A stretch of DNA of 64,000 nt from Pseudomonadales bacterium. Lineage in GTDB: Bacteria > Pseudomonadota > Gammaproteobacteria > Pseudomonadales > IMCC2047. The DNA lies in contig JACKNY010000001.1 of assembly GCA_024234615.1 (NCBI GenBank), forward strand, positions 1,826,501 to 1,890,500, in the 5' to 3' direction. The translations under genes were made by a program, and so were the position numbers. The notes beneath the pieces were generated by a model, which was not told where the DNA came from, made no database searches, and was given only the letters and a program-made list of their open reading frames with translations. This document shows, one piece after another, positions 1 through 8,370 of this stretch. How positions within the stretch are numbered: position 1 is the stretch's first letter; each line of letters begins with the position of its first letter.

Positions 1-371
1 CATCGTAGCGCCTCGCATCACTGAGCCCCTGACTGGAACTGCTCAAATAGTGACAAAAATACTATAGGCGTTCGACATTAGAGTACATGGCCAAATTAGG
101 CAATTTGTTTGCCGATTCCACCAGGAAATGTAGCCGTGAAAGATTTTGCACACGAATTGCAGGATTCCGCCATTTACCCTATTTAGCCTGATCGTTATGC
201 TTTGCCGTAATCACTTTCATTTGGTGTGATTGCCCTTGAAAGGCTGGCTAGGCGTATACTGTCCATTGCACGAATTTTATCCTGTGGAGTAGTATTCGCT
301 GGCACGAAACCTAGAACCAAAAAGAACTTTAGGCGCTTGCATAAAAAGTGGCGCATGATAGGAGAGAAATA
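1..371. other. Intergenic region before the nitroreductase gene
   Basis: No convincing gene lies here. Bases 1-143 show nothing I can interpret. Bases 144-203 hold a promoter/operator-like element that recurs twice more in the window and is listed separately. Bases 204-359 would be the leader of the nitroreductase transcript. Short open frames on either strand here have no ribosome binding site or recognisable sequence. Confidence 0.6.
144..203 (+). promoter_or_regulatory. Copy C of a shared 60-bp promoter/operator
   Basis: This segment aligns without gaps to two other promoter regions, 11961-12020 (+) and 4371-4430 (-). Conserved parts are TTTTGC at its start with AC at positions 9-10, GCCATT about 25 bases in, CC ten bases further on, and a -10-like TATGCT at 196-201, the offset at which the other two copies have TATAGT. 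About 28 of 60 positions are identical in all three copies. It lies about 170 bp upstream of the nitroreductase start. I infer an activator-dependent promoter, probably AraC-type. Confidence 0.5.
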
Positions 372-1145
372 ATGAATTTTGAGCAAGTAATAGGTAACAG
401 ACGCTCCACCCGGTTTTTCGATCCAGATCGCCCGGTAGAAAGGGATAAAATCCAGAAAATTCTTGAAGCAATGCGCCTATCATCCTGTGCGATGAATGCC
501 CACTGGCTTAGAGCTGTTGTTGTCTATCGCGATGAGCTTGATCCCGCGTTGTTTGAAAGACTGAAAGTACCAGTAACCGGTGTACTGATGGAGTTGGCTC
601 CCGTTCATATCTATTGCTTTGCAGATCCGACAGTAGTCCCTGTAGACAAGGGTAATCGCGTCAAGGAATTGATCGATGTCCACGCCTGTAACCCCAGCCA
701 CGGCTGGACCTATAAATTTGTGGAAGAACACGCTTGGCCCGCAGTACTAAAACCGCTTTCTGAAAGCCCAACCTACCCGGCTATGATGGCCTGGGATGAT
801 GGCGGTGCCGCAATGCAAGGCCTGCTAATGGCTATCAACCAGGGCTTGGGAGCCTGCTATTCAGTGATGGTCGAAGACGTCGCTAAAGAAGCTTTCGGTG
901 TACCTAAAGAATGGTTACCGCATTATGTCATGAATATAGGATATTCACTTGAAGACCCAGGTCAACGGCCTAGGCCACCCTTCGAAAATCTCTATTATGA
1001 ACGCAACGTCAGTACGCCATTTGTGCGTGATGAAAAAGTCGTCAAAGAGCTGGAGAAAGCTGGCATGCTACAAGATCCTGAACCAAAACCAGGCAGGAAA
1101 GAAGAAGTACGCCGACTCTGCCAACAACTGGGGCTAGTAGAATAG
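372..1145 (+). CDS. Nitroreductase family protein
   Basis: This is a 257-residue FMN-dependent nitroreductase-fold protein, of normal length for the family. The N-terminal motif NRRSTRFF (residues 9-16) is the usual FMN-phosphate-binding arginine/serine signature, and the C-terminal half contains the Gly-rich segment GLLMAINQGLGACYS. ATG 372 is preferred over an in-frame GTG at 348 because AGGAGAG at 360-366 sits just upstream of it. Family members reduce nitro groups, quinones or enones, or act as dehydrogenases. The neighbourhood of CoA ligase, thiolases and acyl-CoA dehydrogenase suggests a redox step on a catabolic intermediate, but the substrate cannot be read from sequence. The gene probably forms a two-gene operon with the next ORF, four bases downstream. 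Confidence 0.9.
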   Translation: MNFEQVIGNRRSTRFFDPDRPVERDKIQKILEAMRLSSCAMNAHWLRAVVVYRDELDPALFERLKVPVTGVLMELAPVHIYCFADPTVVPVDKGNRVKELIDVHACNPSHGWTYKFVEEHAWPAVLKPLSESPTYPAMMAWDDGGAAMQGLLMAINQGLGACYSVMVEDVAKEAFGVPKEWLPHYVMNIGYSLEDPGQRPRPPFENLYYERNVSTPFVRDEKVVKELEKAGMLQDPEPKPGRKEEVRRLCQQLGLVE

Positions 1146-1149
1146 AATT

Positions 1150-1491
1150 ATGTCGATTTCTAAACCAATTGAATCCTATGAGACCGTGCAAATTTGGGCC
1201 AAGGGGTTAAAAGATCAATGGGGAGGCGACCCCCTTGTCGAAGACCCTGGAAAACTGGAAGCGTTGGAGTCTTTTTGCGCCTTTATGGAAAAAGATCCAG
1301 ATGAACTTTATGCCTTCTGCTTTCTTCGCAAGCGCGATACCGGAGAACGCTTTGCCAGCAAAAAACGTCGTGAAGAGTTAACCGAAAAAGCACTGGAGTT
1401 TGTTGTTGCGTCTGGTTTAACCGGAGTTGAAAAGCGCCGCTTACGAAGCAGTGTCTACTCGTTTTTCACCCATAATGGGGTACTGGTATAG
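1150..1491 (+). CDS. Small hypothetical protein coupled to the nitroreductase
   Basis: A 113-residue soluble, charged protein with no signal peptide or membrane segment. I do not recognise a named family. The pattern, with helix LEALESFCAFMEKD near residues 36-49 and a C-terminal KRRLRSSVYSFFTHNGVLV, resembles the N-terminal SAM-like core-binding domain of tyrosine recombinases, but no catalytic domain follows, so this is only a fold-level impression. It starts 4 bp after the nitroreductase stop, which supports co-expression, and is followed by a strong hairpin at 1531-1560. The coding frame is credible from its position and clean codon use. Confidence 0.7.
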   Translation: MSISKPIESYETVQIWAKGLKDQWGGDPLVEDPGKLEALESFCAFMEKDPDELYAFCFLRKRDTGERFASKKRREELTEKALEFVVASGLTGVEKRRLRSSVYSFFTHNGVLV

Positions 1492-1530
1492 TTTTTTACT
1501 CCCTCCAACTATACCGGTTTTTCATGCTAA

Positions 1531-1560
1531 AAGGGCTGTCATCTTAAGACGACAGCCCTT
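1531..1560. terminator. Hairpin between convergent transcription units
   Basis: A perfect 10-bp inverted repeat (AAGGGCTGTC / GACAGCCCTT) encloses a 10-base loop. It lies between the + strand nitroreductase unit and the - strand CoA-ligase gene that ends at 1627. Flanking T or A runs are short on both sides, so it probably acts as a bidirectional terminator of moderate strength. Confidence 0.7.
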
Positions 1561-1626
1561 TCCATTTGAATAATGGAATTTGGTTAATTCTATACCCCGT
1601 TACTTTTGCTAGTCCTTATAGGCCCT

Positions 1627-3000
1627 CTAGTAGTTCTTCTCCAGCAGTTGCGTCTTCTTCAATGCTCGTTCTAAGGAATTGGGGGAAAGCCAGGTAATCG
1701 TAGGTCGAACCTTAAGTAAGGAGTGCATCTTGCCAAGCACCTCCTCCTCCAACGCTGGCAATTCAGACTCTTTGATGCCTTGTGCATACTCAATCTTGAG
1801 CTTCAACGGCGGAACAACTCGCGGCGGTGGTTCATCCAGCACAATTCGAAAAGAGCCAGAAACACGCGGCACAAAGCCATTAATCACGCCCTGTATCGCT
1901 GCGGGGTAAACAGGTACACCCTTAACCTTGAGCATATCATCGGCCCTACCGACGATTTTGTATCGAAACCCGCTATTGCCACAGGGACAGGGTTCAGTAA
2001 ACACCTGATGGATATCATTTAAAGTCACCCGAAGATTAGCAAAAAATATTGCCCCTTCAGGGTCTAGCGGCGTGAACACCGCCATACCGGTAGCACCATG
2101 CTCCATAGCAACCGGTTTGTGGGTCTCCGGATGCACCAATTCGTAATGACAAAAATCGTCGGCGATCCAGTGCATGCCCTGGTATTCATCACAATCGCAG
2201 GAAACGCCATAACCGGCGCCAACATCAAATACTTTAGCGCCATACTCATTCTCCAACCGGGCTCTCACCTCTGGGATGCCCGCTCCCGGCTCAGCACCAA
2301 GAATCAATCTATCTATACCGAGCGCCTTAATAGGTTTGCCCAGCACTTCGGGACAACGTTCTATAAGGTGTATTGCCAACGAGGGTGTACAGGTGATGAC
2401 ATTGACATTAAACAGTTTAACCATCTGCAAAAATCGCTCAGTACCCGCTTCCGCTCCGATGGGGATAATAGTGACACCTGGAATTTTTTTGTACCAGTAT
2501 ATTTGCGGCGTACCGGCGGCATGCATGCTTAAGCCAAAACCGATCGCCAAACGATCGCCACTGCGAATACCCGCGCGCCAACCCCAGCGCCCCATAATCT
2601 CGCCCATCGCTTCTGCCGACTTGTGGAATACCGGATAGGGCGTTGGTACCCCGGTGGTGCCGGAGGTCGTCGTCAGTAAATGCAAGTCTTGCATCCGTTT
2701 CTTACCGAACAGGATTTCATAGGCTTTGAACATGTCATTATCTACACGCTCAAAGGCCGCTCTGAAGTCTGCTTGCCCGCAAAAAGGCAACCGTCTCGCC
2801 AAATCATCCAGACTTTTAATGCTCTCTGGGGTGATACCGGCTAAATCCATTCTTTCACGATCAAAGGGCACATTGTCGTAGAAGTATTGCAATACAGACT
2901 TTAACCTGTCCTCCTGCATTAGCTTCATCTGAGGCGTGTTCAGTAAAGGCTCTACGTCCTGATTAAAATATTGTCGATTGTTATCCTGGCTGGCACTCAT
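1627..3000 (-). CDS. Phenylacetate-CoA ligase-like adenylate-forming enzyme
   Basis: This 457-residue protein belongs to the ANL superfamily and is closest in layout to PaaK-type aryl/acyl-CoA ligases (about 430-450 residues). The ATP-binding P-loop TTTSGTTGVPTPYP is at about residues 110-123 and the hinge/C-terminal signature GRADDMLKVKG at about 351-361. These enzymes activate carboxylates to acyl-AMP and then acyl-CoA. The gene follows a thiolase gene on the same strand (45-bp gap) and probably shares its promoter at 4371-4430. The substrate is unknown; phenylacetate itself is not implied because no other paa genes are present. Confidence 0.85.
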   Translation of the reverse strand: MSASQDNNRQYFNQDVEPLLNTPQMKLMQEDRLKSVLQYFYDNVPFDRERMDLAGITPESIKSLDDLARRLPFCGQADFRAAFERVDNDMFKAYEILFGKKRMQDLHLLTTTSGTTGVPTPYPVFHKSAEAMGEIMGRWGWRAGIRSGDRLAIGFGLSMHAAGTPQIYWYKKIPGVTIIPIGAEAGTERFLQMVKLFNVNVITCTPSLAIHLIERCPEVLGKPIKALGIDRLILGAEPGAGIPEVRARLENEYGAKVFDVGAGYGVSCDCDEYQGMHWIADDFCHYELVHPETHKPVAMEHGATGMAVFTPLDPEGAIFFANLRVTLNDIHQVFTEPCPCGNSGFRYKIVGRADDMLKVKGVPVYPAAIQGVINGFVPRVSGSFRIVLDEPPPRVVPPLKLKIEYAQGIKESELPALEEEVLGKMHSLLKVRPTITWLSPNSLERALKKTQLLEKNY

Positions 3001-3045
3001 ATACCCAATCTCTACGTTTTACTTTATTAAGGCGTTACTCTCGGA

Positions 3046-4266
3046 TTAGCGCTTAAACAAATGCATCACCATTGCTGCGGGCTCTACGCCTAACAAACCT
3101 CCGCCGTTGTGAGTCATTCCTATTTTTGCATTGGCAACTTGCCGCTTTCCAGCTTGACCGCGCAGCTGCAATACCACCTCATAAATTTGCGCAACACCTG
3201 TGGCTGCGACCGGATGTCCTTTGGTCGTCAGCCCACCCGATGGATTAGAGGGAAGTTTACCATCAATATCAAAATATCCTTGCTCAATACAATTGACCGC
3301 ATTTTCACCACCACAAAAACCAAGCTCTACCAAATACATAATTTCAGCGGAAGACGTCGTATCATGGATTTCCGCAAAACTGATGTCTTCAGGGCCAACG
3401 CCTGAAGTCTCATAAAGTTTGGTCGCGGTACGCTTGGTGATGGAGAGGTCAAGGTCTGACCTGATGCTCCCGCTAGACACCAAAGACCCCGCAACCCAGA
3501 CCGGGTGCGATGTATATCTGGCCGCCATCGACGCCGAGCAAAGTATGGCTGCCGAACCTCCATCCCCTATCGGTGCGCACATCATGCGAGTCAGCGGGTA
3601 GGACACATCACCGGATTGTAGAACCTGTTCAACCGTGACCCTTTCTTGATACTGCGCTTTAGGATTTAGCGAGCCATTTTTATGTGCTTTTACGGCAAGC
3701 TGCGCTAAATGCTCCTGCTTTAAGCCATATTGATCCATAAACCTTCGCGCCAGAAACGAATAGACATCAAGAAAGCGACTACGGTTAACGCCGCCTTCCT
3801 TAAATATTTGTTCTTCAAGCCCGAGGCGTCGCTCCACATCTGCGAAATATGTTTGGTACTCCACCACATCTAAACCGGATTCGAGCGCTAGGAAAGATTT
3901 ATTCTTATCCTCATCGTAGAGCTTTTCAAATCCTACCACCAGCACACAATCATGGACTCCCGTCGCGATTGCCTGCCAAGCTAAATTAAATGCCGTAGAG
4001 CTACTGGCACAGGCGTTTTCAATATTGTAAATCGGAATCTCATCTATCGACATGGGCGCTAAAGTCACCTGCCCACGAATCATATGCTGCCCCGTTATTG
4101 CTCCTGCAGCGGCGTTCCCCACATAGGCCGCCTGCAACTGTTTCTTCTCAATACCCGAATCCTTCAATGCTTCTTGCACCGACTCGCAAACCAATTCTTT
4201 GATACCGGTATTCTGATATTTTCCAAACTTGGTCATCCCGACGCCGACCACTGCCACGTCTCTCAC
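3046..4266 (-). CDS. SCP2-type thiolase (acetyl-CoA acetyltransferase-like)
   Basis: This 406-residue protein has the nucleophilic cysteine in ENACASSS (Cys86), the active-site histidine in TKGHPVAATG (about His351) and a Gly-rich end THNGGGLLG, typical of the SCP2/lipid-transfer branch rather than FadA. Such enzymes cleave 3-oxoacyl-CoAs, including side chains of cyclic compounds. Translation probably starts at GTG 4266, with AAGGA a few bases upstream. It is the first gene after the promoter-like element at 4371-4430 and is followed by the CoA ligase. Whether it condenses or cleaves, and its substrate, are not visible in the sequence. Confidence 0.85.
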   Translation of the reverse strand: MRDVAVVGVGMTKFGKYQNTGIKELVCESVQEALKDSGIEKKQLQAAYVGNAAAGAITGQHMIRGQVTLAPMSIDEIPIYNIENACASSSTAFNLAWQAIATGVHDCVLVVGFEKLYDEDKNKSFLALESGLDVVEYQTYFADVERRLGLEEQIFKEGGVNRSRFLDVYSFLARRFMDQYGLKQEHLAQLAVKAHKNGSLNPKAQYQERVTVEQVLQSGDVSYPLTRMMCAPIGDGGSAAILCSASMAARYTSHPVWVAGSLVSSGSIRSDLDLSITKRTATKLYETSGVGPEDISFAEIHDTTSSAEIMYLVELGFCGGENAVNCIEQGYFDIDGKLPSNPSGGLTTKGHPVAATGVAQIYEVVLQLRGQAGKRQVANAKIGMTHNGGGLLGVEPAAMVMHLFKR

Positions 4267-4370
4267 ATTCCGATCCTTATTTGTTTGCGCAACCCTCTAA
4301 AAAATTTATCCGACTCGATTGCAAGATAGTCAACCGGAAGCCGCGAACAATGGAACTCCCGTTATTGATA

Positions 4371-4430
4371 GCACTATATAGGTAGGTCCAAGTTCGGCGA
4401 ATGGCAGCAAATGGCGAGTTGTTAGCAAAA
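4371..4430 (-). promoter_or_regulatory. Copy A of a shared 60-bp promoter/operator
   Basis: Read on the minus strand, it begins TTTTGCTAAC (4430-4421), continues with TTGCTGCCATTCGCC (4410-4396) and has a -10-like TATAGT at 4378-4373. It aligns without gaps to 11961-12020 (+), with identical TTTTGCTAAC, GCCATTCGCC and ATATAGT, and more loosely to 144-203. TTGCT occurs twice, 18 bp apart, as expected for a tandem AraC-type site. The -35 position reads TTCGCC, far from consensus, which suggests activator dependence. It lies about 107 bp before the thiolase start. Confidence 0.6.
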
Positions 4431-4508
4431 AATACTATCGTCAAAACTAATGGCTCTAAGGCCTTATTTATTTCGAATGAGTCTTTGCCTTAGCTTCAAC
4501 TACGATCT

Positions 4509-4542
4509 AAAAAAAGGGGGGCGCTGTTTCATCAAAGAGCGC
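4509..4542 (-). terminator. Weak terminator-like hairpin after the AraC gene
   Basis: On the minus strand, GCGCT and AGCGC form a 5-bp stem with a 12-base loop, followed by a C run and then seven T residues. The C run between stem and T-tract makes it non-canonical. Its position 150 bp after the AraC stop fits a terminator. Confidence 0.4.
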
Positions 4543-4691
4543 GTGGAGCAAGTAGAAAATCCCTAAGTTAAGTCCCAATGGAAAATAGGTGAATTATTCG
4601 TACCGCACGGAAAAGAGTTTTTGGCGATAGCTGCGCTTAAATTTGAGAAATGATAATGAATCAATGCAAGGATTACGAAAACCAACCTGAT

Positions 4692-5726
4692 CTATTGATT
4701 TTCTACGAGAGCCTCTTCACCCAGATCACGATAGGCCGTGGGCGGCAGCCCGGTCCAGGACTTAAAAGCCCGGGAAAAAGTGCTGGTTTCGGAAAAACCA
4801 ACTGCATAGGCGACCTCAAACACAGACTTTGACGGATCGCAGAGCAGCTCAATCGCAACATCTCGTCTAATGCCATCCTTAAGGAGCTGGTATGAAGTAT
4901 TATCTTCCTTTAACCGACGACGAAGCGTGCCAGCACTTACCCCCAATTTTTTAGCGACTTCTTCGAAGCTCGGAAATTCTAACTCATCTCCGCTGGAATC
5001 TAACAGAACTCTTCTTACTTTAATCACAAAGCTTTTATCCGTTTCCGGTCGTACTAGCATTCCCACAGGTGACTGCTTCAAGAAAGGGATCAATTCCTCT
5101 GAGGTACGAACAATAGACCAGTTTAAGCAGTGTTTAGGGAATACTAAGGCCAGTATCGGTTGATCGAACCGGTAGAGACAACCAAATAAGACATCATATT
5201 CTTTTACATAGTCAGGTTGAGGATAGTCAAAACAGGCTTGAGATAAGGGGATGTGTTGACCCGCCAACCACCCGGCAAACCGGTGTGTCATTGCCAATAA
5301 GTATTCGGTTAGTATATTGTCTGAGTTCGGCTCTGATTTATTGATTTTAAGGCTGAGCACAGCATCTTCTCCCCGCTGTTCCAAGTGCCATCTGATCCCC
5401 TCAGTCGCAAGTTTGAAACACTCTGCCTGTTTTTCTAAAGCGGCACCAACGCGCCCTTCCTTCATCGACAGCTCACAAAAGAGTGCAAAAGTACCAAAAT
5501 GCACAGGCTTAACACTCAAACCAAAAAACTCGTCATCCAACTCTTTCCAGAGCGACCGCAATATGGCTGTGTACTGATCTAAAGTAAATCTCACCTTAGG
5601 CTCATGCATCACTTCCGGTGATAAATCTACCGATTGCAGTATCTTCTCGGGAGCCAGTCCTCTGCTGTGCGCATTGCGCAGCAATGGCAACACGAAATGG
5701 CTGTGAATGGTATTTCTAAGATTCAT
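4692..5726 (-). CDS. AraC-family regulator with Arabinose_bd-type N-terminal domain
   Basis: A 344-residue transcription regulator. The N-terminal 200 residues fit the OruR/ArgR-like ligand-sensing domain (Pfam Arabinose_bd type). The C-terminal 100 residues form the double helix-turn-helix: EVAKKLGVSAGTLRRRLKED, then the conserved second-helix region with FEVAYAVGFSETSTFSRAF and the end WTGLPPTAYR. ATG 5726 is used. It lies downstream of the TonB-receptor/SDR/thiolase/SnoaL unit after a 138-bp gap and upstream of promoter copy A, so it is a candidate regulator of either. The inducer is unknown. Confidence 0.9.
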   Translation of the reverse strand: MNLRNTIHSHFVLPLLRNAHSRGLAPEKILQSVDLSPEVMHEPKVRFTLDQYTAILRSLWKELDDEFFGLSVKPVHFGTFALFCELSMKEGRVGAALEKQAECFKLATEGIRWHLEQRGEDAVLSLKINKSEPNSDNILTEYLLAMTHRFAGWLAGQHIPLSQACFDYPQPDYVKEYDVLFGCLYRFDQPILALVFPKHCLNWSIVRTSEELIPFLKQSPVGMLVRPETDKSFVIKVRRVLLDSSGDELEFPSFEEVAKKLGVSAGTLRRRLKEDNTSYQLLKDGIRRDVAIELLCDPSKSVFEVAYAVGFSETSTFSRAFKSWTGLPPTAYRDLGEEALVENQ

Positions 5727-5864
5727 AGTCTGATCGTTGAAAACTGATTTTGCGGATAAGTTTATATGATTGCTTTACTACAGAGTAAAAGACTATAAAA
5801 ATAAAGTGAATGGTTCCTCATAAAGCTTTTGAGACATGATTACCATTACATAAACTAAACTCAC

Positions 5865-6257
5865 TTACTTTTTCATAGCATCTTTTACGCCTGAGACCTC
5901 TGATAACTGACTAAAATTCAGCTGTGCGGCAAAACTCTGTATCGCGATCTTACCATTTCGAATAACAAAGGTATCCGTGCCCAAGGGTATCTGATCACCC
6001 GCTCGCCAGAGAATATATGCCGTATCCTGGTATATATCCTGGCGCAAGACCTCAATACTTTGCAAAACATCCGCTGGTAAATTTGCTAGAAAGCTAGCAA
6101 ACATAATTTTCAAATTAGATAACCCCTGCACCGGACCATTGGGTGTATAGATCAATGAGTCATCATCGTAATCGCTAAGAATTTCAGGCACATTGGTGCT
6201 GAGCAATGCATTGAGATGATGATCGAGTAATTGTGTAATTTCCTGCTCTTGATTCAA
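5865..6257 (-). CDS. SnoaL/NTF2-like small protein
   Basis: A 130-residue protein with the cone-shaped NTF2-like pattern: an N-terminal helix EITQLLDHHLNALLSTNVPEI, then DDDSLIYTPNGPVQGL and alternating beta strands ending in a strand pair. Members include ketosteroid-isomerase-like and polyketide-cyclase-like enzymes, and many are uncharacterised. The start is probably TTG 6257, with GGAGAACAGG upstream. It closes the gene set TonB receptor-SDR-thiolase and so probably acts on the same intermediates, for example by isomerising or binding them. No catalytic residue set is clear enough to name a reaction. Confidence 0.75.
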   Translation of the reverse strand: MNQEQEITQLLDHHLNALLSTNVPEILSDYDDDSLIYTPNGPVQGLSNLKIMFASFLANLPADVLQSIEVLRQDIYQDTAYILWRAGDQIPLGTDTFVIRNGKIAIQSFAAQLNFSQLSEVSGVKDAMKK

Positions 6258-6294
6258 ACCTGTTCTCCACTGGAGGCTATTATGATTGGATTAA

Positions 6295-7542
6295 CTAGAG
6301 ACCAATGACCATCGCGGCCACTGTCGTTAGCGTACCGCCGACATTAATCAGCATGGCATTTTTTGCACCCTCAACCTGATAGTCTCCAGCACTTTGCGTT
6401 ACCTGCTTGTAGCAATCCAGTGCCATACGCACGCCCGTACAACCTATCGGATGACCAGCACCCAATAAACCACCACTCGGATTAACCGGAAAAGATCCAC
6501 TCAGTCCAATCGTGTCATCTTCGATGACTTGCCATACCTCACCGGGAGCCGCTAAACCACAGTGATCTAAAATCATATACTCGGTAACGCTAAAGCAATC
6601 ATGCAACTCCAGCACATCCATTTTTTTAATACTCGCCATACCAGCACGATCTACCGCGCTATCAATGGTTTTTTTTAGGTGTGGCATGTAATAGTCGCTT
6701 CCGGAGGCCTGCGAGAGCCGTCGTTTAACCGCCAGTTCCGTCGGCATCGTGCTATGAGCAAAGCTTTTGATCCAGGGTATCTGTTCAAATTTCAAGCCAT
6801 GTTTGGTTGCATATTCCCTGGCGAAATCTTCGCTCGCTAAAAATAAAATCGCCGCTCCATCCGCCGTACGGCATACGTCATGCACACGAAAATCGCTCAT
6901 TGCCACCGGGTTTACCTCATCGTTGGCTGTGAAGCAGGCATCGGTGAAGGGATAATTTTTCCCTCTGGCATTTGGGTTTCGCTTGGCGTTATTAAGATTA
7001 ATACGGGATATTTCGCCAAGATGCGCGTAATCCAACCCATAACGGTCTATGTAATCGCGTTGAAACTGGCTGAACAGATAAGGCCAAACCCACTCTTCCT
7101 GGGTCCTTTCCGTCGGCCAAGCATGTGCACCAATCGCTTGATCCAAAGTGGCGAACTCTTTGATATCAGCGGTATCAACCCCCATCACCTCAACCCCGGC
7201 AACACAGACCAAATCATAAAACCCCGCGCCAATATCCGAGATTGCTCCCAGCATAGCCATCGAACCCGAACAACAAGCTGCCTCATGTCTACTGGCAGGC
7301 ATGCCAGCAAATTTGTCATTCGCCATACCGAAGAAGCCACCCATTTGCGCGTAGTGCGTCAATACATCGCCCGAGGCATTACCAATGTGCCCTCTTTCTA
7401 CCTTAGTCGGATCGATGCCAGTAGTTGCTAACGCCTGCTCCATGGTTTCACTAAAAAGATCAAATACAGTTTTACCTTCTTTGAACATATCACGGCTAAA
7501 GTCTGATTGGACGCCACCCAAGATATAGGTACGTGCGGACAT
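6295..7542 (-). CDS. SCP2-like thiolase family protein
   Basis: A 415-residue thiolase-fold protein. The candidate nucleophile is Cys91 in EAACCSGSMAML (preceded by Cys90), and the histidine motif is GLLGAGHPIGCTG (about His364). The usual C-terminal Cys-Gly-Gly-Gly loop is replaced by INVGGTLTT, as in many SCP2-like members that differ from classical degradative thiolases. ATG 7542 follows AGGAAAAT. It sits between the SDR gene and the SnoaL gene in one probable operon under the TonB receptor. Together with the thiolase at 3046 it suggests two separate thiolytic steps, possibly ring- and chain-directed. Confidence 0.85.
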   Translation of the reverse strand: MSARTYILGGVQSDFSRDMFKEGKTVFDLFSETMEQALATTGIDPTKVERGHIGNASGDVLTHYAQMGGFFGMANDKFAGMPASRHEAACCSGSMAMLGAISDIGAGFYDLVCVAGVEVMGVDTADIKEFATLDQAIGAHAWPTERTQEEWVWPYLFSQFQRDYIDRYGLDYAHLGEISRINLNNAKRNPNARGKNYPFTDACFTANDEVNPVAMSDFRVHDVCRTADGAAILFLASEDFAREYATKHGLKFEQIPWIKSFAHSTMPTELAVKRRLSQASGSDYYMPHLKKTIDSAVDRAGMASIKKMDVLELHDCFSVTEYMILDHCGLAAPGEVWQVIEDDTIGLSGSFPVNPSGGLLGAGHPIGCTGVRMALDCYKQVTQSAGDYQVEGAKNAMLINVGGTLTTVAAMVIGL

Positions 7543-7593
7543 ATTTTCCTCTTATTAAATTTTCACACTCATGACTTAAAAGACCACTGTTTT

Positions 7594-8361
7594 CTATAAC
7601 CCTAACCAGGTATTTGCATGGCTCAATCCACCATCGACCACCAACGATGCGCCATTGATATAACTGGCATTGGACGAAGCCAAAAACAGTATGGCTTGCG
7701 CGACATCGTCAGGACTTCCCACACGACCACATGGAACCTGCTCTTCCATTAACTGAAACAGCCCTGCCTTTTCTTGCGCAGTCGCCAAACGGTCGATAAT
7801 GGCTGTATCGATAACCCCTGGTAAAATACAGTTAGCCCTCAGCCAGGGCAGGTCGCGCACCAAATGTTTGGTGTACTTCTCCACTCCGGCTTTCGCACAG
7901 GAATACAAAAAATGATTACCCCATTCAAGACGCGCTGCTACGGAGGCGATATTAACCACATTGGCAGACCGGCTTGCCCGCAACAGTTCAAGACTGTGCT
8001 TGATCAATAACATGGGGCCACGAAGATTAATGTGGAAATGCTGGTCAAAGTCAGCGGGGGTAAATTCCATCCCCACAAACCTACCTGCCCCAGCGTTATT
8101 GACTAGTACATCAACCCGATCAAAACGTGCCTTAATTTTCGCTAGCGCTTTTTCTATTGATACCTCAGTACCAAGATCACAACGCACAGCGGTGAGCCTG
8201 TCACCGCAATGTGCGCTAATTTCCCGTAAACCCGGTTCATTCACATCCAGCGCAATGACCAAGCCACCGTGGTCTATAAAGGCTTTGCTGGTGGCCGCTC
8301 CTATACCCGAAGCGGCGCCTGTCACCAGTATAACTTGTTCTGAAAAGCTCACCCTTTTCAC
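7594..8361 (-). CDS. Short-chain dehydrogenase/reductase (SDR)
   Basis: A 255-residue classical SDR. The cofactor loop TGAASGIG is at residues 14-21, VNNAG near 87-91, the catalytic serine at about Ser140 (NIASVAA) and YSCAK with Tyr153/Lys157; the end VDGGLSHANTW is typical. An Asp (LDVNEPG) after the second beta strand suggests NAD preference. The likely start is GTG 8361, only 9 bp after the TonB-receptor stop, so the two are cotranscribed. It probably oxidises a hydroxyacyl or alicyclic alcohol intermediate; the substrate is not predictable. Confidence 0.9.
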   Translation of the reverse strand: MKRVSFSEQVILVTGAASGIGAATSKAFIDHGGLVIALDVNEPGLREISAHCGDRLTAVRCDLGTEVSIEKALAKIKARFDRVDVLVNNAGAGRFVGMEFTPADFDQHFHINLRGPMLLIKHSLELLRASRSANVVNIASVAARLEWGNHFLYSCAKAGVEKYTKHLVRDLPWLRANCILPGVIDTAIIDRLATAQEKAGLFQLMEEQVPCGRVGSPDDVAQAILFLASSNASYINGASLVVDGGLSHANTWLGL

Positions 8362-8370
8362 CTATGGCGG

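Larger units (their letters stand above)
4267..4691. other. Intergenic region with promoter and weak terminator
   Basis: This 425-bp gap separates the thiolase start from the end of the AraC gene, both on the minus strand. It contains the shared promoter/operator copy A (4371-4430) and a weak terminator-like hairpin (4509-4542). I see no credible gene. Confidence 0.6.

Noticed and set aside
5727..5864. Possible fourth copy of the shared promoter, from CCATTC and TATAGT on the minus strand before the AraC gene
   Set aside because: The distance between CCATTC and TATAGT is 16 bases instead of 26, and TTTTGC is absent at the required offset.
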